DNA from: Microbacterium sp. Au-Mic1 | GTDB taxonomy: Bacteria; Actinomycetota; Actinomycetes; Actinomycetales; Microbacteriaceae | Direction: 5' to 3' | Length of the DNA stretch: 44,121 nt | NCBI RefSeq assembly: GCF_021341785.1 | Contig: NZ_JAJTTF010000018.1 | Coordinates: 1 to 44,121, forward strand | The notes under the pieces: model-generated | Database searches by the model: none | The model's input: only the letters and a program-made list of their open reading frames with translations | Told to the model about the DNA's origin: nothing | Part shown: piece by piece, positions 15,599 to 23,681 of the stretch | How positions within the stretch are numbered: the first letter of the stretch is position 1 | Layout of the letters: every line of letters begins with the position of its first letter | Made by a program: the position numbers and the translations under genes

Positions 15599-16783
15599 TC
15601 AGTGCGCCCACGCGCTCATTCCGCCGGCGAGGTTGCGCAGCGGGGTGCCCGCCGGCGCGTTCGCGCGCAGCGCGTCGATCGCGCGGGCCGAGCGGATCCC
15701 GGCCTGGCAGGTGAGGACGATGTCCCGTCCGTCCACGGCGGCCCCGCCCAGCTCCGCCGCGAGCACGGGCCAGCCGTCGGCCAGGATGCGCTCCAGCGGC
15801 ACATGCACGGATCCGGGGATCGACGCCGACTCCCGCTCCCGGGAGGTGCGCACATCGACCACGACGAGTCCGTCCGTGCCGGCTCGCAGGCGCGCGGCCA
15901 CCTCCCCTGCGGAGATGTCGTCCGGGCGACCCACCGACGCCGCCGCGCGACACGCGTCCGCGATCGACTCGAGTCCCGTCACCGGCGGACGGTCCGCATC
16001 AACGTCGAAGCGCAGCTCGTCCCAGCGCGCGGTCAGCGCGTCGTACCGGGCGAGCCGGCCCACGAGCGGCTCCCCGATCCCGCAGACGAGCTTGAGTGCC
16101 TCCACGGCCATCGCCGATCCGATCACGCCGCAGAGCGCGCCGAACACGCCCCCGGTCGCGCAGTCCAGCGCCTCATCGTCGGGGAGCTCGGGGAAGAGGT
16201 CGCGGAGCATGGGCCCGCGGCCGGGCCAGAACACGCTGAGCTGTCCGGCGAAGCGCAGGATGCCGCCCCACACCACGGGGGTGCCGGTGAGCTCGGCGGC
16301 GTCGCTGCAGAGGTACCGCGTGGCGAAGTTGTCGCTGCCGTCGAGCACGAGGTCGTGCGCCGCGAAGAGCGCGAGCGCATTGTCCGGACCGAGCCGATCG
16401 ACCCTCGCCACCACATGCAGGGCGGCGTCGCGGGCCGCTACGGCGTCGCGCGCCGACTCGGCCTTGGGACGGCCGACATCGCCTTCGGTGTGCAGCACCT
16501 GACGCTGCAGGTTCGTGCGCTCCACCCGGTCGTCGTCGACCACGGTGATCCGGCCGATGCCGGCCGCGGCGAGGTACTGGATCGCGGGCGCCCCCAGTCC
16601 GCCGGCGCCGATCATCAGCACCCGGGCGGCGGCGATACGGCGTTGACCGGCCGCGCCGACGCCCGGCAGGGCGATGTGCCGGGCGAAGCGCGCGGCCCGC
16701 GCCGGCGGCAACGCCGGGCCTTGCCCCACGAGCGGAGGCAGCGAGACCGTGCGAACCGCCTCCACCACGACGGACCGCGTCAC
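15599..16783 (-). CDS. thiF: ThiF/MoeB-type adenylyltransferase fused to a rhodanese domain (MoeZ-like)
   Basis: The 394-residue protein activates the C-terminal Gly-Gly of a ubiquitin-like sulfur carrier (here ThiS) with ATP and hands it sulfur. The N-terminal E1-like domain has GAGGLGAPAIQ at 59-69 and VVDDDRVERTNLQRQ at 81-95. The C-terminal rhodanese (about 290-394) has the persulfide loop CQAGIRS, with the nucleophile C359. The CXXC zinc pairs of E. coli MoeB/ThiF are not evident. The GTG start overlaps the thiG stop in a GTGA quadruplet. Actinobacterial MoeZ serves several carriers, so a role beyond thiamine is possible, but the operon points to thiazole synthesis. Confidence 0.9.
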   Translation of the reverse strand: MTRSVVVEAVRTVSLPPLVGQGPALPPARAARFARHIALPGVGAAGQRRIAAARVLMIGAGGLGAPAIQYLAAAGIGRITVVDDDRVERTNLQRQVLHTEGDVGRPKAESARDAVAARDAALHVVARVDRLGPDNALALFAAHDLVLDGSDNFATRYLCSDAAELTGTPVVWGGILRFAGQLSVFWPGRGPMLRDLFPELPDDEALDCATGGVFGALCGVIGSAMAVEALKLVCGIGEPLVGRLARYDALTARWDELRFDVDADRPPVTGLESIADACRAAASVGRPDDISAGEVAARLRAGTDGLVVVDVRTSRERESASIPGSVHVPLERILADGWPVLAAELGGAAVDGRDIVLTCQAGIRSARAIDALRANAPAGTPLRNLAGGMSAWAH

Positions 16784-17616
16784 AGGTCCTCCTCCGACGG
16801 GCGGGGCGCGATGAGTCCCTCGCCGCCGGACGAGGCGAGCGCGAGCGGCCGCTTCGGGATCCGCCCCGCCGCGCGCGCCAGCCGCCCCGCCTCGACGGCG
16901 GCACGCATCGCCCTCGCCATCGTCGCGGGGTCGTGTGCGCGGGTGACAGCGCTCGCGAGCAGCACCGCGTCCACGCCGAGCTCCATGGCCAGCGCAGCGT
17001 CCGAGGCGGTGCCGACACCGGCGTCGAGCACGACCGGCACCGCGGCACGATCCACGATCGTCGCGATGTTGTGCGGGTTCAGTATGCCCAGGCCGCTGCC
17101 GATCGGCGATCCGGCCGGCATCACCGCGGCGACGCCGACATCCTCCAGACGGCGGGCGAGCGCGGGGTCGTCGTTCGTGTAGGCGAACACGCGGAAGCCA
17201 TCGGCGGTGAGCTCCTCCGCGGCGCGGAACAGCTCGACCGGATCCGGCAGCAGGGTCTCCTCGTCGGCGATCACCTCGAGCTTCACCCAGTCGGTCTCGA
17301 GCGCGTCGCGGGCCAGCTGCGCGGTCAGCACCGCGTCGCGCGCGGTGTAGCACCCGGCCGTGTTCGGCAGCACGCGCACGCCGAGCCGCTCGAGCAGAGC
17401 GAACACGGAGTCGCGCCCGTCCGGGGAGAACCGGCGGATCGCGACGGTGGTGATCTCGGTGCCGGAGGCCAGCAGCGCCTGCTCCAGCAGCGCGAGGCTG
17501 GTCGCCCCGCCCGTCCCCATGATGAGGCGGGATGAGAACCGCTCCCCCGCGACGAGGAACGGATCCGCCTCCGCGGAGACGTCGGGATGCCCGGGAGTCG
17601 TGTCGATCACGGTCAT
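16780..17616 (-). CDS. thiG: Thiazole synthase
   Basis: ThiG condenses deoxyxylulose 5-phosphate, dehydroglycine (from ThiO) and the ThiS thiocarboxylate into the thiamine thiazole phosphate. The 278-residue TIM-barrel protein has the Schiff-base lysine K112 in DWVKLEV and the phosphate-binding segments VVLDAGVGTASDA and ASAVTRAHDP. The N-terminus is about 20 residues longer than many homologues. It starts five bases after the thiS stop and overlaps thiF by four bases. Confidence 0.96.
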   Translation of the reverse strand: MTVIDTTPGHPDVSAEADPFLVAGERFSSRLIMGTGGATSLALLEQALLASGTEITTVAIRRFSPDGRDSVFALLERLGVRVLPNTAGCYTARDAVLTAQLARDALETDWVKLEVIADEETLLPDPVELFRAAEELTADGFRVFAYTNDDPALARRLEDVGVAAVMPAGSPIGSGLGILNPHNIATIVDRAAVPVVLDAGVGTASDAALAMELGVDAVLLASAVTRAHDPATMARAMRAAVEAGRLARAAGRIPKRPLALASSGGEGLIAPRPSEEDL

Positions 17617-17621
17617 GACGC

Positions 17622-17882
17622 TCAGCCGCCCTGCACCGCGGTGACGACCTCGACCTCGTCGCCGTCGGCGAGAGTGCGCAGGGCCCAGCCGCCGCGCGGC
17701 ACGACGGAGCCGGCGATCGCCGCAGCGACGCCGAGGCGCCCGCCGTCGACCCGGGTTCCGTCGGTGCGGAGTTCGCGCCCGGTGAGCTGCGCCACCAGAT
17801 CGAGCAGGGACGACCCGGCCGCGACGTCATGGCGGGCGCCGTTCAGCCGGATCGTGGGGGCGGTGGGGGTGTCGGTCATCAT
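17622..17882 (-). CDS. thiS: Sulfur carrier protein ThiS
   Basis: The 86-residue ubiquitin-like protein ends in the required Gly-Gly, which is adenylated and thiocarboxylated by ThiF to donate sulfur to ThiG. It is longer than the usual 65-70 residues because of a short N-terminal extension and an insertion of small residues in the middle. Two adjacent ATG codons (17882, 17879) both follow a GAAAGG-type SD. Confidence 0.9.
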   Translation of the reverse strand: MMTDTPTAPTIRLNGARHDVAAGSSLLDLVAQLTGRELRTDGTRVDGGRLGVAAAIAGSVVPRGGWALRTLADGDEVEVVTAVQGG

Positions 17883-17987
17883 CGGCCTTTCTTCAGGGGA
17901 CAGGGGGCGCCGGGAAGCGGGATCCGGGGTGCGAAGCGAGGGAACGCGCGGGGCAGCGAGCGGCGTGCGACCCGGCAGACCGAGCGT

Positions 17988-19175
17988 TCAGGCGACGCTG
18001 AGAGCCGGGGCGCCGGTGGCGCGCGCAGCGCCGGTGCCAGTACCGGTGGCGGTGCCTTCAGCGGTGGCGTCGCCGGTGCCGTCGAAGCGGAACGGGTCCA
18101 TCGCGGCCGAGACGGCGGGGGCGACGCCCCGCCCCTCGATGAGGTCCGCGCCGAGCTCGGCGGCGAGCGGCGTCAGCAGCACACCGTGCCGGTCGAACCC
18201 GGTGGCGACCACCAGTCCTGGCGCGACGCGGCCGAGCAGCGGCACGGCGTCGGGGCTGCCGGGGCGAGCACGGGCGAGCACCTCGGCGATCTCGCATTCC
18301 GCGACGCCGGGCAGGATCCGCTCCGCGTCGCGCAGCAGGGCGAGGACGCCTCCGGCCTGCACGCCCTCCACGCCGCCCTCGCGCACGGTGGCGCCGAGCA
18401 CGAGCTCTCCGTCCTCCCGCGGCACGAGGTACACGGCGGAGCCGCGCACCAGTCCGCGGACGGTGTGCGTGAGCAGCGGCCGGATCCCATCCGGCACGCG
18501 CAGGCGCAGGATGTCGCCCCACACCGGGCGCAGCGGCAGCGGCGGCACTCCGTCGATGCGCGTCGCGCCCAGACCCGCGGCCACGAGCACCTCGTCCGCG
18601 TCCGCGCGTTCGCCGGAGACCGTCCGAACCCCGGTCGCACGTTCGGATCCCGCCTCCCGTTCGACGGCGGCCACCGCCTCCAGACGCACCCGGGATCCGA
18701 GCTCGGCGAGCAGCGCGGCGGCGACCCGGCGCGGGTCGACCTGATGATCGTCGGGGACGAGCAGCCCGCCGGAGACGGCGGGAGCGAGCGCTGGTTCGAG
18801 CTCCCTGGCCTGCGAACCCGTGATCCGCCGCACCGCGGCGCCTCGCCGTGCGGCGAGCTCGGCGAGGGTCTCCCGATCGGCGGCGTCGACTCCGAGCGCC
18901 AGGGTGGCGGTGCGGCGGTGGCCCGTGCGGAGGCCCGTGCGCCCCTCGAGGGCGGCGATGAAGGCGGGGTAGCGCCCCGCCGCGTCCGCCAGCAGCGGAT
19001 GCAGGACGTCCTGCCCCCAGGCGAACTCCGTGGTCGGTGCGAGCATGCCGGCGGCGGCGCGGCTCGCCCCCGCAACCGGGTCGGGATCGAACACGGTCAC
19101 CTCGTGCCCGCGCCGAAGCAGTTCGGAGGCGCTGGCGAGACCGATGATCCCGGCGCCGACGACGATGATGCGCAT
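17988..19175 (-). CDS. thiO: Glycine oxidase (FAD-dependent)
   Basis: ThiO oxidises glycine to dehydroglycine for thiazole synthesis. The 395-residue DAO-family flavoprotein begins with MRIIVVGAGIIGL, a GxGxxG dinucleotide motif, and has the C-terminal TGFDRHGVLLTP typical of ThiO. GGAAAGG upstream supports the ATG at 19175. The last 25 or so residues are a Thr/Gly/Ala-rich tail with no family counterpart. The TPP riboswitch lies immediately upstream, and a 105-bp gap separates it from thiS. Confidence 0.93.
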   Translation of the reverse strand: MRIIVVGAGIIGLASASELLRRGHEVTVFDPDPVAGASRAAAGMLAPTTEFAWGQDVLHPLLADAAGRYPAFIAALEGRTGLRTGHRRTATLALGVDAADRETLAELAARRGAAVRRITGSQARELEPALAPAVSGGLLVPDDHQVDPRRVAAALLAELGSRVRLEAVAAVEREAGSERATGVRTVSGERADADEVLVAAGLGATRIDGVPPLPLRPVWGDILRLRVPDGIRPLLTHTVRGLVRGSAVYLVPREDGELVLGATVREGGVEGVQAGGVLALLRDAERILPGVAECEIAEVLARARPGSPDAVPLLGRVAPGLVVATGFDRHGVLLTPLAAELGADLIEGRGVAPAVSAAMDPFRFDGTGDATAEGTATGTGTGAARATGAPALSVA

Positions 19176-19183
19176 GACTGTGC

Positions 19184-19275
19184 CCTTTCCTACGACGGTA
19201 TGACCCGTATCAGGTTCGGCGGTCGGCACGTGGCCCTCTCAGCCCCTCTGGGCTCCCGCGGACCCCTCCACCCTA
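19184..19275 (-). ncRNA. TPP riboswitch (THI element) with its promoter
   Basis: Read on the minus strand, the leader carries the invariant CTGAGAGG (near 19238) and ACCTGATACGGGTCATACC with GTAGGAA just after it (19190-19216), the two halves of the TPP aptamer. A TAGGGT box (19275-19270) lies about seven bases before the likely RNA start, so the transcript is almost all aptamer followed by the thiO SD. Binding of TPP would hide the SD or terminate transcription of thiOSGF. Confidence 0.95.
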
Positions 19276-19362
19276 GAGGGTCGCGCCGACAGCGGTGCAC
19301 CGATGACGGCTCCGTGGCCGCGCGACTGGCGCATTCATAGGCCTGCGCGGCAGGATGAGGGC

Positions 19363-20094
19363 ATGACCTTCCCCGCCCTCGCGCCCCTCGCCGACCGCGC
19401 GGCGCTCTTCGCCGCCCTCCGCCAGGACCAGCTGGTCACCGCGACTGCCGCCCTGGGCGAGCACCGCTGGGACGTCGACCTCGCGGCGGGCACCCTCACC
19501 TTCACCTCCGAGACCGATCCGAGCCGCCAGCTCGTCGCGCGCGCATCGCTCGTCGCCACGATCGCCCCGGGGCCCCGTTCGCTGATGTGGGCCTGGGCGC
19601 ACCCGCAGGGGGGATCCGATCCGTCCGTCGCCGGCCTCCGCGACTACGGCACGACGTACTCGATCGACGCGCTGTCGAACGCGGAGCTGCCCTTCCCTGC
19701 CGAGGCCGACGCGGACCTGGACGAGTGGATCGCGGGCGCCGCGCATCAGGTCGGCGCGATCGCCGAGGAGATCACCGGACGCTCGCCGTACTACTCCGCC
19801 CCGGTCGGCAGCGGCACGCGGGCCGTGTTCCTGCTGGATGCGCCGCTCGTTCCGCTCACGGTCGCCGATGCCGTCGTCGCCCTGCCTCGGATCCTGTCCG
19901 AACTGACGCTCTCCGACGCGCGCTCCTCCGTGTGGGATCTGGCACGGCTCGCCGGCTGGAGCATGCAGTGGGCCGACGAGGCCTACTCCGCAGCGGTCGT
20001 CAGCGACGCGAGCGGCAGCGCCACGTTCCGCTTCGACGAGTACGCGCGCATCGCCGGCATCGAGTCGCAGCTCGGGCAGGTCCCTCAGGCCTGA
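19363..20094 (+). CDS. Conserved protein of unknown function, DUF6882-like
   Basis: The 243-residue soluble protein is rich in W-x-W/Y patterns (SLMWAWAHP near residue 70) and ends in a segment with W-A-D-E-A. This resembles the DUF6882 family of actinobacteria as I recall it; no function is known. CAGGAT six bases before the ATG suggests a leaderless start; the in-frame ATG at 19303 is less likely. It is divergent from thiO and followed after 25 bases by the HupE-like gene in the same direction, possibly one transcript. Confidence 0.7.
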   Translation: MTFPALAPLADRAALFAALRQDQLVTATAALGEHRWDVDLAAGTLTFTSETDPSRQLVARASLVATIAPGPRSLMWAWAHPQGGSDPSVAGLRDYGTTYSIDALSNAELPFPAEADADLDEWIAGAAHQVGAIAEEITGRSPYYSAPVGSGTRAVFLLDAPLVPLTVADAVVALPRILSELTLSDARSSVWDLARLAGWSMQWADEAYSAAVVSDASGSATFRFDEYARIAGIESQLGQVPQA

Positions 20095-20119
20095 TCCGGC
20101 CGATCCGAAGCGACCGCCG

Positions 20120-21322
20120 ATGCGCTCGGTTCCGCGCGCCGCGGTCGCTCTGGCCCTCGCCGTCTCCGCGCTGCTGCTGTCCGCGGGTCCCGCCTGGGGG
20201 CATGTCACCACGGTCGCCTATGCCGATCTGACCTCGGCAGGCACGAACGATGTGCGCGTCGAGTTCGACCTCCAGTACGAACTGCTGAGCGCCTCCGCCG
20301 CCAAGACGCAGAACGACCCCGCGCTCTTCGCCGACGCCATCGAGCACCCCCAGTCGGGCGGCGAGAACCGGGTGCTCGCCGGCCACGCCGCGGCGATCCT
20401 CGCCTACACCACGAAACGATTCACCGTCACGGTCGAGGGCGGCTCGGCCTGTGCGCCGCACCCCGACGGCGCCGCGGTCTTCCACGCGAGGGACGCGACC
20501 GACTACGCGCGCTTCGCGGTCCGATACGCGTGCAGTGCCGGGCACGGCGGGGCCTTCGTCGTGCGGAGCGCCCTTTTCCCCGACTCCGAAGGCATGGTCA
20601 CCGACTCCAAGACGATCGTGACATACGCGGTCGACGGCCGCAGCGGCAGCGCGGCCCTCGACGCCGCGCATCCGCAGTTCTCCACGGCGCAGCCCTGGAC
20701 CGCGCGTTTCGCCGAGTTCTTCCTGCTCGGCGCCGAGCACCTGCTGACCGGGATCGACCACATCCTGTTCCTCCTCGCGCTCATCATCAGCTCGCGGCGT
20801 CTGCGGGACGTGGTCGAGCTCGCGACCTGCTTCACGGTCGCGCACTCGATCACCTTCCTGCTCGCGGCCCTGGGCCTCGTGCACATCGGCGCGAACGTGG
20901 TCGAGCCCGCGATCGCGCTGTCGATCGCGGCCGTCGCGGGCTGGCACCTCTGGGAGGAGCGGCTCCGTCGAGCCGCGCGGCGTCGCGGAAGGCCGGCGCC
21001 GCCACCGTCCCGACGAGCCGCTCTCCTGCGCCTCGGGATCGTGTTCGGCTTCGGCCTCATCCACGGGCTCGGCTTCGCGACCGCGCTGAAGATCGAGGAG
21101 CCGTGGTCCTGGACGCTGCTCTGGTCGCTGCTCGTCTTCAATCTGGGGATCGAGGCGGTGCAGCTCTCGATCATCCTGGTGGTCTTCCCGCCCCTTCTGC
21201 TGCTCCGCCGTCGGATGCCCCGCACCGCGACCGTCCTGGGCGTGGTCGTCACCGCCGTGGTCCTCCTGTTCGGACTGCTCTGGTTCGCGATGCGGATCCT
21301 GGGTCTGCCCGGCACGCCCTGA
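20120..21322 (+). CDS. HupE/UreJ family membrane protein with extracytoplasmic N-domain
   Basis: The 400-residue protein has a signal peptide (about residues 1-27, ending AWG), a roughly 170-residue extracytoplasmic domain, then six or seven membrane segments. The HupE/UreJ hallmark GAEHLLTGIDHILFLLAL is followed by FTVAHSITF and LIHGLGFA, with conserved histidines. Smaller HupE/UreJ proteins are linked to nickel or cobalt supply; the large two-part form is of unknown function. No urease or hydrogenase genes are nearby. Confidence 0.8.
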   Translation: MRSVPRAAVALALAVSALLLSAGPAWGHVTTVAYADLTSAGTNDVRVEFDLQYELLSASAAKTQNDPALFADAIEHPQSGGENRVLAGHAAAILAYTTKRFTVTVEGGSACAPHPDGAAVFHARDATDYARFAVRYACSAGHGGAFVVRSALFPDSEGMVTDSKTIVTYAVDGRSGSAALDAAHPQFSTAQPWTARFAEFFLLGAEHLLTGIDHILFLLALIISSRRLRDVVELATCFTVAHSITFLLAALGLVHIGANVVEPAIALSIAAVAGWHLWEERLRRAARRRGRPAPPPSRRAALLRLGIVFGFGLIHGLGFATALKIEEPWSWTLLWSLLVFNLGIEAVQLSIILVVFPPLLLLRRRMPRTATVLGVVVTAVVLLFGLLWFAMRILGLPGTP

Positions 21323-21369
21323 GTCCCCGGCGGCCGCAGGGAACGCCTGCGTGGTCGCCCGCACCCCTC

Positions 21370-21846
21370 TCAGCGGCCGAGCCGCTGGCGTGCCGTGTTC
21401 CGACCTGCGCCCACGGGTTCATGCGCCGTGGCCGCGGCGAGGCCGAACAGCGGCATGTCGGCGTAGATCGCCTCCATCTCCCCCGCGGGCACCTGGTAGG
21501 TCTCGTGCCAGACGCCGACGCTGCCGGATCCGAGCAGGGTCCGCATGAAGTCGCGCCACGGCTGCAGGTGCGGCGCGTCCCGATCCGCCGCGAAGCGTTG
21601 CAGATGCTCCGGGCTCTCCCAGTACGAGAGCAGGATCGTCGTACGACCCAGCCAGCTCTCGCAGCCGAGCATGCCCGCCTCCGGGTGCTGCGCGAGATGG
21701 CGCAGCATCTTCGGCATCTGCCGCGCCACGCGCTGCACACGACCCAGCTGCCACCACTTGTTCGCCCGCATCCCGATGACGAACACCGTGATGTCGCTGC
21801 GGTCCACGGCCGCCGTGTACCGGCCGGGAAAGACCTTCGCACTCAT
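21370..21846 (-). CDS. DUF4188 protein (dimeric alpha/beta-barrel fold)
   Basis: The 158-residue protein matches the DUF4188 pattern: KVFPGRYTA at the start, FVIGMRANKW, then SYWESPEHLQRFA and a C-terminal WHETYQVPAGEMEAIY. The middle resembles antibiotic-biosynthesis-monooxygenase folds. The start at 21846 is preferred because GGAAGGA is six bases away; ATG 21852 would overlap the SD. It is divergent from a TetR regulator with a long dyad between them, so it is probably the target of that repressor. Confidence 0.8.
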   Translation of the reverse strand: MSAKVFPGRYTAAVDRSDITVFVIGMRANKWWQLGRVQRVARQMPKMLRHLAQHPEAGMLGCESWLGRTTILLSYWESPEHLQRFAADRDAPHLQPWRDFMRTLLGSGSVGVWHETYQVPAGEMEAIYADMPLFGLAAATAHEPVGAGRNTARQRLGR

Positions 21847-21860
21847 CGCCATTCCTTCCG

Positions 21861-21895
21861 AACGTCGTTATAGAACACTGTTACAGAACGACGTT
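21861..21895. promoter_or_regulatory. 35-bp dyad, probable TetR operator
   Basis: AACGTCGTT (21861-21869) and AACGACGTT (21887-21895) are exact inverted repeats around a 17-bp centre that itself contains AACACTGTT. The dyad fills most of the 66-bp gap between the divergent DUF4188 and TetR genes, and a TACGAT box (21895-21900) abuts it. Confidence 0.65.
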
Positions 21896-21912
21896 ACGAT
21901 AGAGTCGGCCTC

Positions 21913-22500
21913 ATGGCAAGACCCATCACGCACGATGCGAACCTGCGTTCCCGGCTCATCGAGGTCGCCTCGACGATGATCGACCGGGATGGCCCTGAGC
22001 GCTTCTCCGTGCGCGAGGTGGCACTCGGCGCCGACACCTCGACATCCGCCGTCTACTCGCTGTTCGGCAGCAAGGCGGATCTCATCTCCGCCGTGGTCGC
22101 CGACTCGTTCGCGTCCTTCGCGCGCGCTCAGCGCGAGGCGGAACCAGGGGGGCTGCGCGCTCTCGGCGAGGCGTATCGTGCATGGGCGCTGCAGCACCCC
22201 GACCGCTACCGTCTCATGTTCAGCGGCGCGATCGCCGGGGCGCCCCACGGCGCTACCGGAGGCCACGGTGATCCGGAGTCCGATCCGGAGCTGGACGCCC
22301 TCCTCCCCCTCGCCCGCACTCTCACCGGCGCGGACCGGGTCGATGAGGGCGTCGACCTGCGCAGCACGCTGTCCGTGTGGGCGCAGGTGCATGGCGCGGT
22401 GAGCCTCGAGCTCGCCGGGGTCGCCCCGCCCTGGATCGATGCCGAAGCGGTCTACGAGACGGTCCTCGACGCGATCGCCGCAGTGCATCCCGGGCGCTGA
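21913..22500 (+). CDS. TetR/AcrR family regulator
   Basis: The 195-residue repressor has an N-terminal TetR helix-turn-helix (about residues 10-57: FSVREVALGADTSTSAVYSLFGSKADLI) and a C-terminal ligand domain of the TetR_C_33 (WHG) type, seen in HPDRYRLMFSG and VWAQVHGAVSLEL. It likely controls itself and the divergent DUF4188 gene through the 35-bp dyad. The ligand is unknown. Confidence 0.9.
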   Translation: MARPITHDANLRSRLIEVASTMIDRDGPERFSVREVALGADTSTSAVYSLFGSKADLISAVVADSFASFARAQREAEPGGLRALGEAYRAWALQHPDRYRLMFSGAIAGAPHGATGGHGDPESDPELDALLPLARTLTGADRVDEGVDLRSTLSVWAQVHGAVSLELAGVAPPWIDAEAVYETVLDAIAAVHPGR

Positions 22501-22554
22501 GCGTGCTGGCGCTCTGCACGCGGTCGGGCTCACCGCGGGCACTCCGCGGCTGGG

Positions 22555-22560
22555 TAGCAT
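22555..22560 (+). promoter_or_regulatory. Probable -10 box (TAGCAT) of a leaderless transcript
   Basis: TAGCAT is followed by exactly seven bases before the ATG at 22568, with no SD. This favours 22568 over the in-frame ATG at 22559, which overlaps the box. Confidence 0.45.
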
Positions 22561-22567
22561 GAGCCGC

Positions 22568-23656
22568 ATGAGCGCCCTGGATCTGATCCCCGCCGGCCGC
22601 ACGTTCACCGTCGAGGACATCGTCGTCTACGCGGATCCGCAGCGCCGTTCCCTCGACCAGGCGCTCCAGGACGCCGATGTGCTCGTCAGCTGCCCGCATG
22701 CCGGGGCCGCCATCCCCGAGGAGCTCGCCGAATTCCTCTCCCCCGCGCTCACGCGGCGGCTGCAGTACGACTTCACCGACGTCGCGACGGCGGCGATCGT
22801 GCGACGCTGGGCAGCGCAGGATCCTCGGGTCGTCGCCGTGATCAACCCGCATCCCCGGCTCGTGCGCGACCCCAACCGGGCCAGGCCTGCGGACGTCGCC
22901 GCCGATCTGACGACGGCGATCGAACGCGTGCGCACCGCCGGGCCCTGGCAGAAGGTGGATCTCACCGGGGTGGACGCGATCCGCCCCGTCACGTTCTCGT
23001 TCTTCCCGATCATCGAGGTGCCCGGCACCGACGCCGGTCTGCACCGCCTCGTCGACACGTTCGTCGAGGTCGCCGAACGCGGCCTCGGTGTGTACGAACG
23101 CACCAGGGATGAACTCACCGAGCGGATCATCGCCGAGCGCCTGCGCACCGGGGGCTCGTTCACCCGTCTGTCCTTCCACGACACCATGAACACCACCACG
23201 ACGAGGGACGGAGCCGTCGACGTCCCTCGCGCCGAGAAGGACCGGCTGCCACGCATCGTGGCGCTCTCGAACCGGGGCGACGCCCGCGGCGAGGAACGGG
23301 ACCCGGCCGATCCCCCGACCATGGATCCCGCACGTCTGCGGGCTCTCGCCGAGGCCCATCGTGCCGGCTTCGACGTCGCCGATCCCGGCGACGTCGCGTT
23401 GAATCAGCCCTACCTCGGCAGCCAGGAGATCCTCGCCGCCGGTGCGCGGTTCAGGGCGGTCGCGGACGAGGCGGCCGCATCCGGCGCGCAGTTCGACGCC
23501 GTGCAGGCCGAGTTCCTCCGCGAGTTCCTCCTCGGCGACGCGGCGACCGCCGAGCTGCACCGGCCCGGCACCGACTGGATCACCGAGGATCCCGCTCAGG
23601 TCGACCGCATCGCCGCAGCATGCCGGCGCTCCTGGGATCTCTACCGCGCCCGCTGA
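22568..23656 (+). CDS. N-formylglutamate amidohydrolase family protein
   Basis: The 362-residue protein has the family motifs: VSCPHAGAAIPEE (about residues 40-53), a VINPHPRLVRDPNR block (about 90-105) and FHDTMNTT (about 200). HutG-type enzymes split N-formylglutamate to glutamate and formate in histidine breakdown. No other hut gene is present, so another N-acyl amino acid or formyl amide could be the substrate. It converges with the dicarboxylate carrier gene, with 25 bases between stops. Confidence 0.82.
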   Translation: MSALDLIPAGRTFTVEDIVVYADPQRRSLDQALQDADVLVSCPHAGAAIPEELAEFLSPALTRRLQYDFTDVATAAIVRRWAAQDPRVVAVINPHPRLVRDPNRARPADVAADLTTAIERVRTAGPWQKVDLTGVDAIRPVTFSFFPIIEVPGTDAGLHRLVDTFVEVAERGLGVYERTRDELTERIIAERLRTGGSFTRLSFHDTMNTTTTRDGAVDVPRAEKDRLPRIVALSNRGDARGEERDPADPPTMDPARLRALAEAHRAGFDVADPGDVALNQPYLGSQEILAAGARFRAVADEAAASGAQFDAVQAEFLREFLLGDAATAELHRPGTDWITEDPAQVDRIAAACRRSWDLYRAR

Positions 23657-23681
23657 TCGACGTGCGCTCCACCGGCACGGC

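Noticed and set aside
15599..17830. One continuous minus-strand frame spanning thiF, thiG and part of thiS
   Set aside because: thiG is read in another frame with full family similarity; the thiF product begins at the GTG at 16783.
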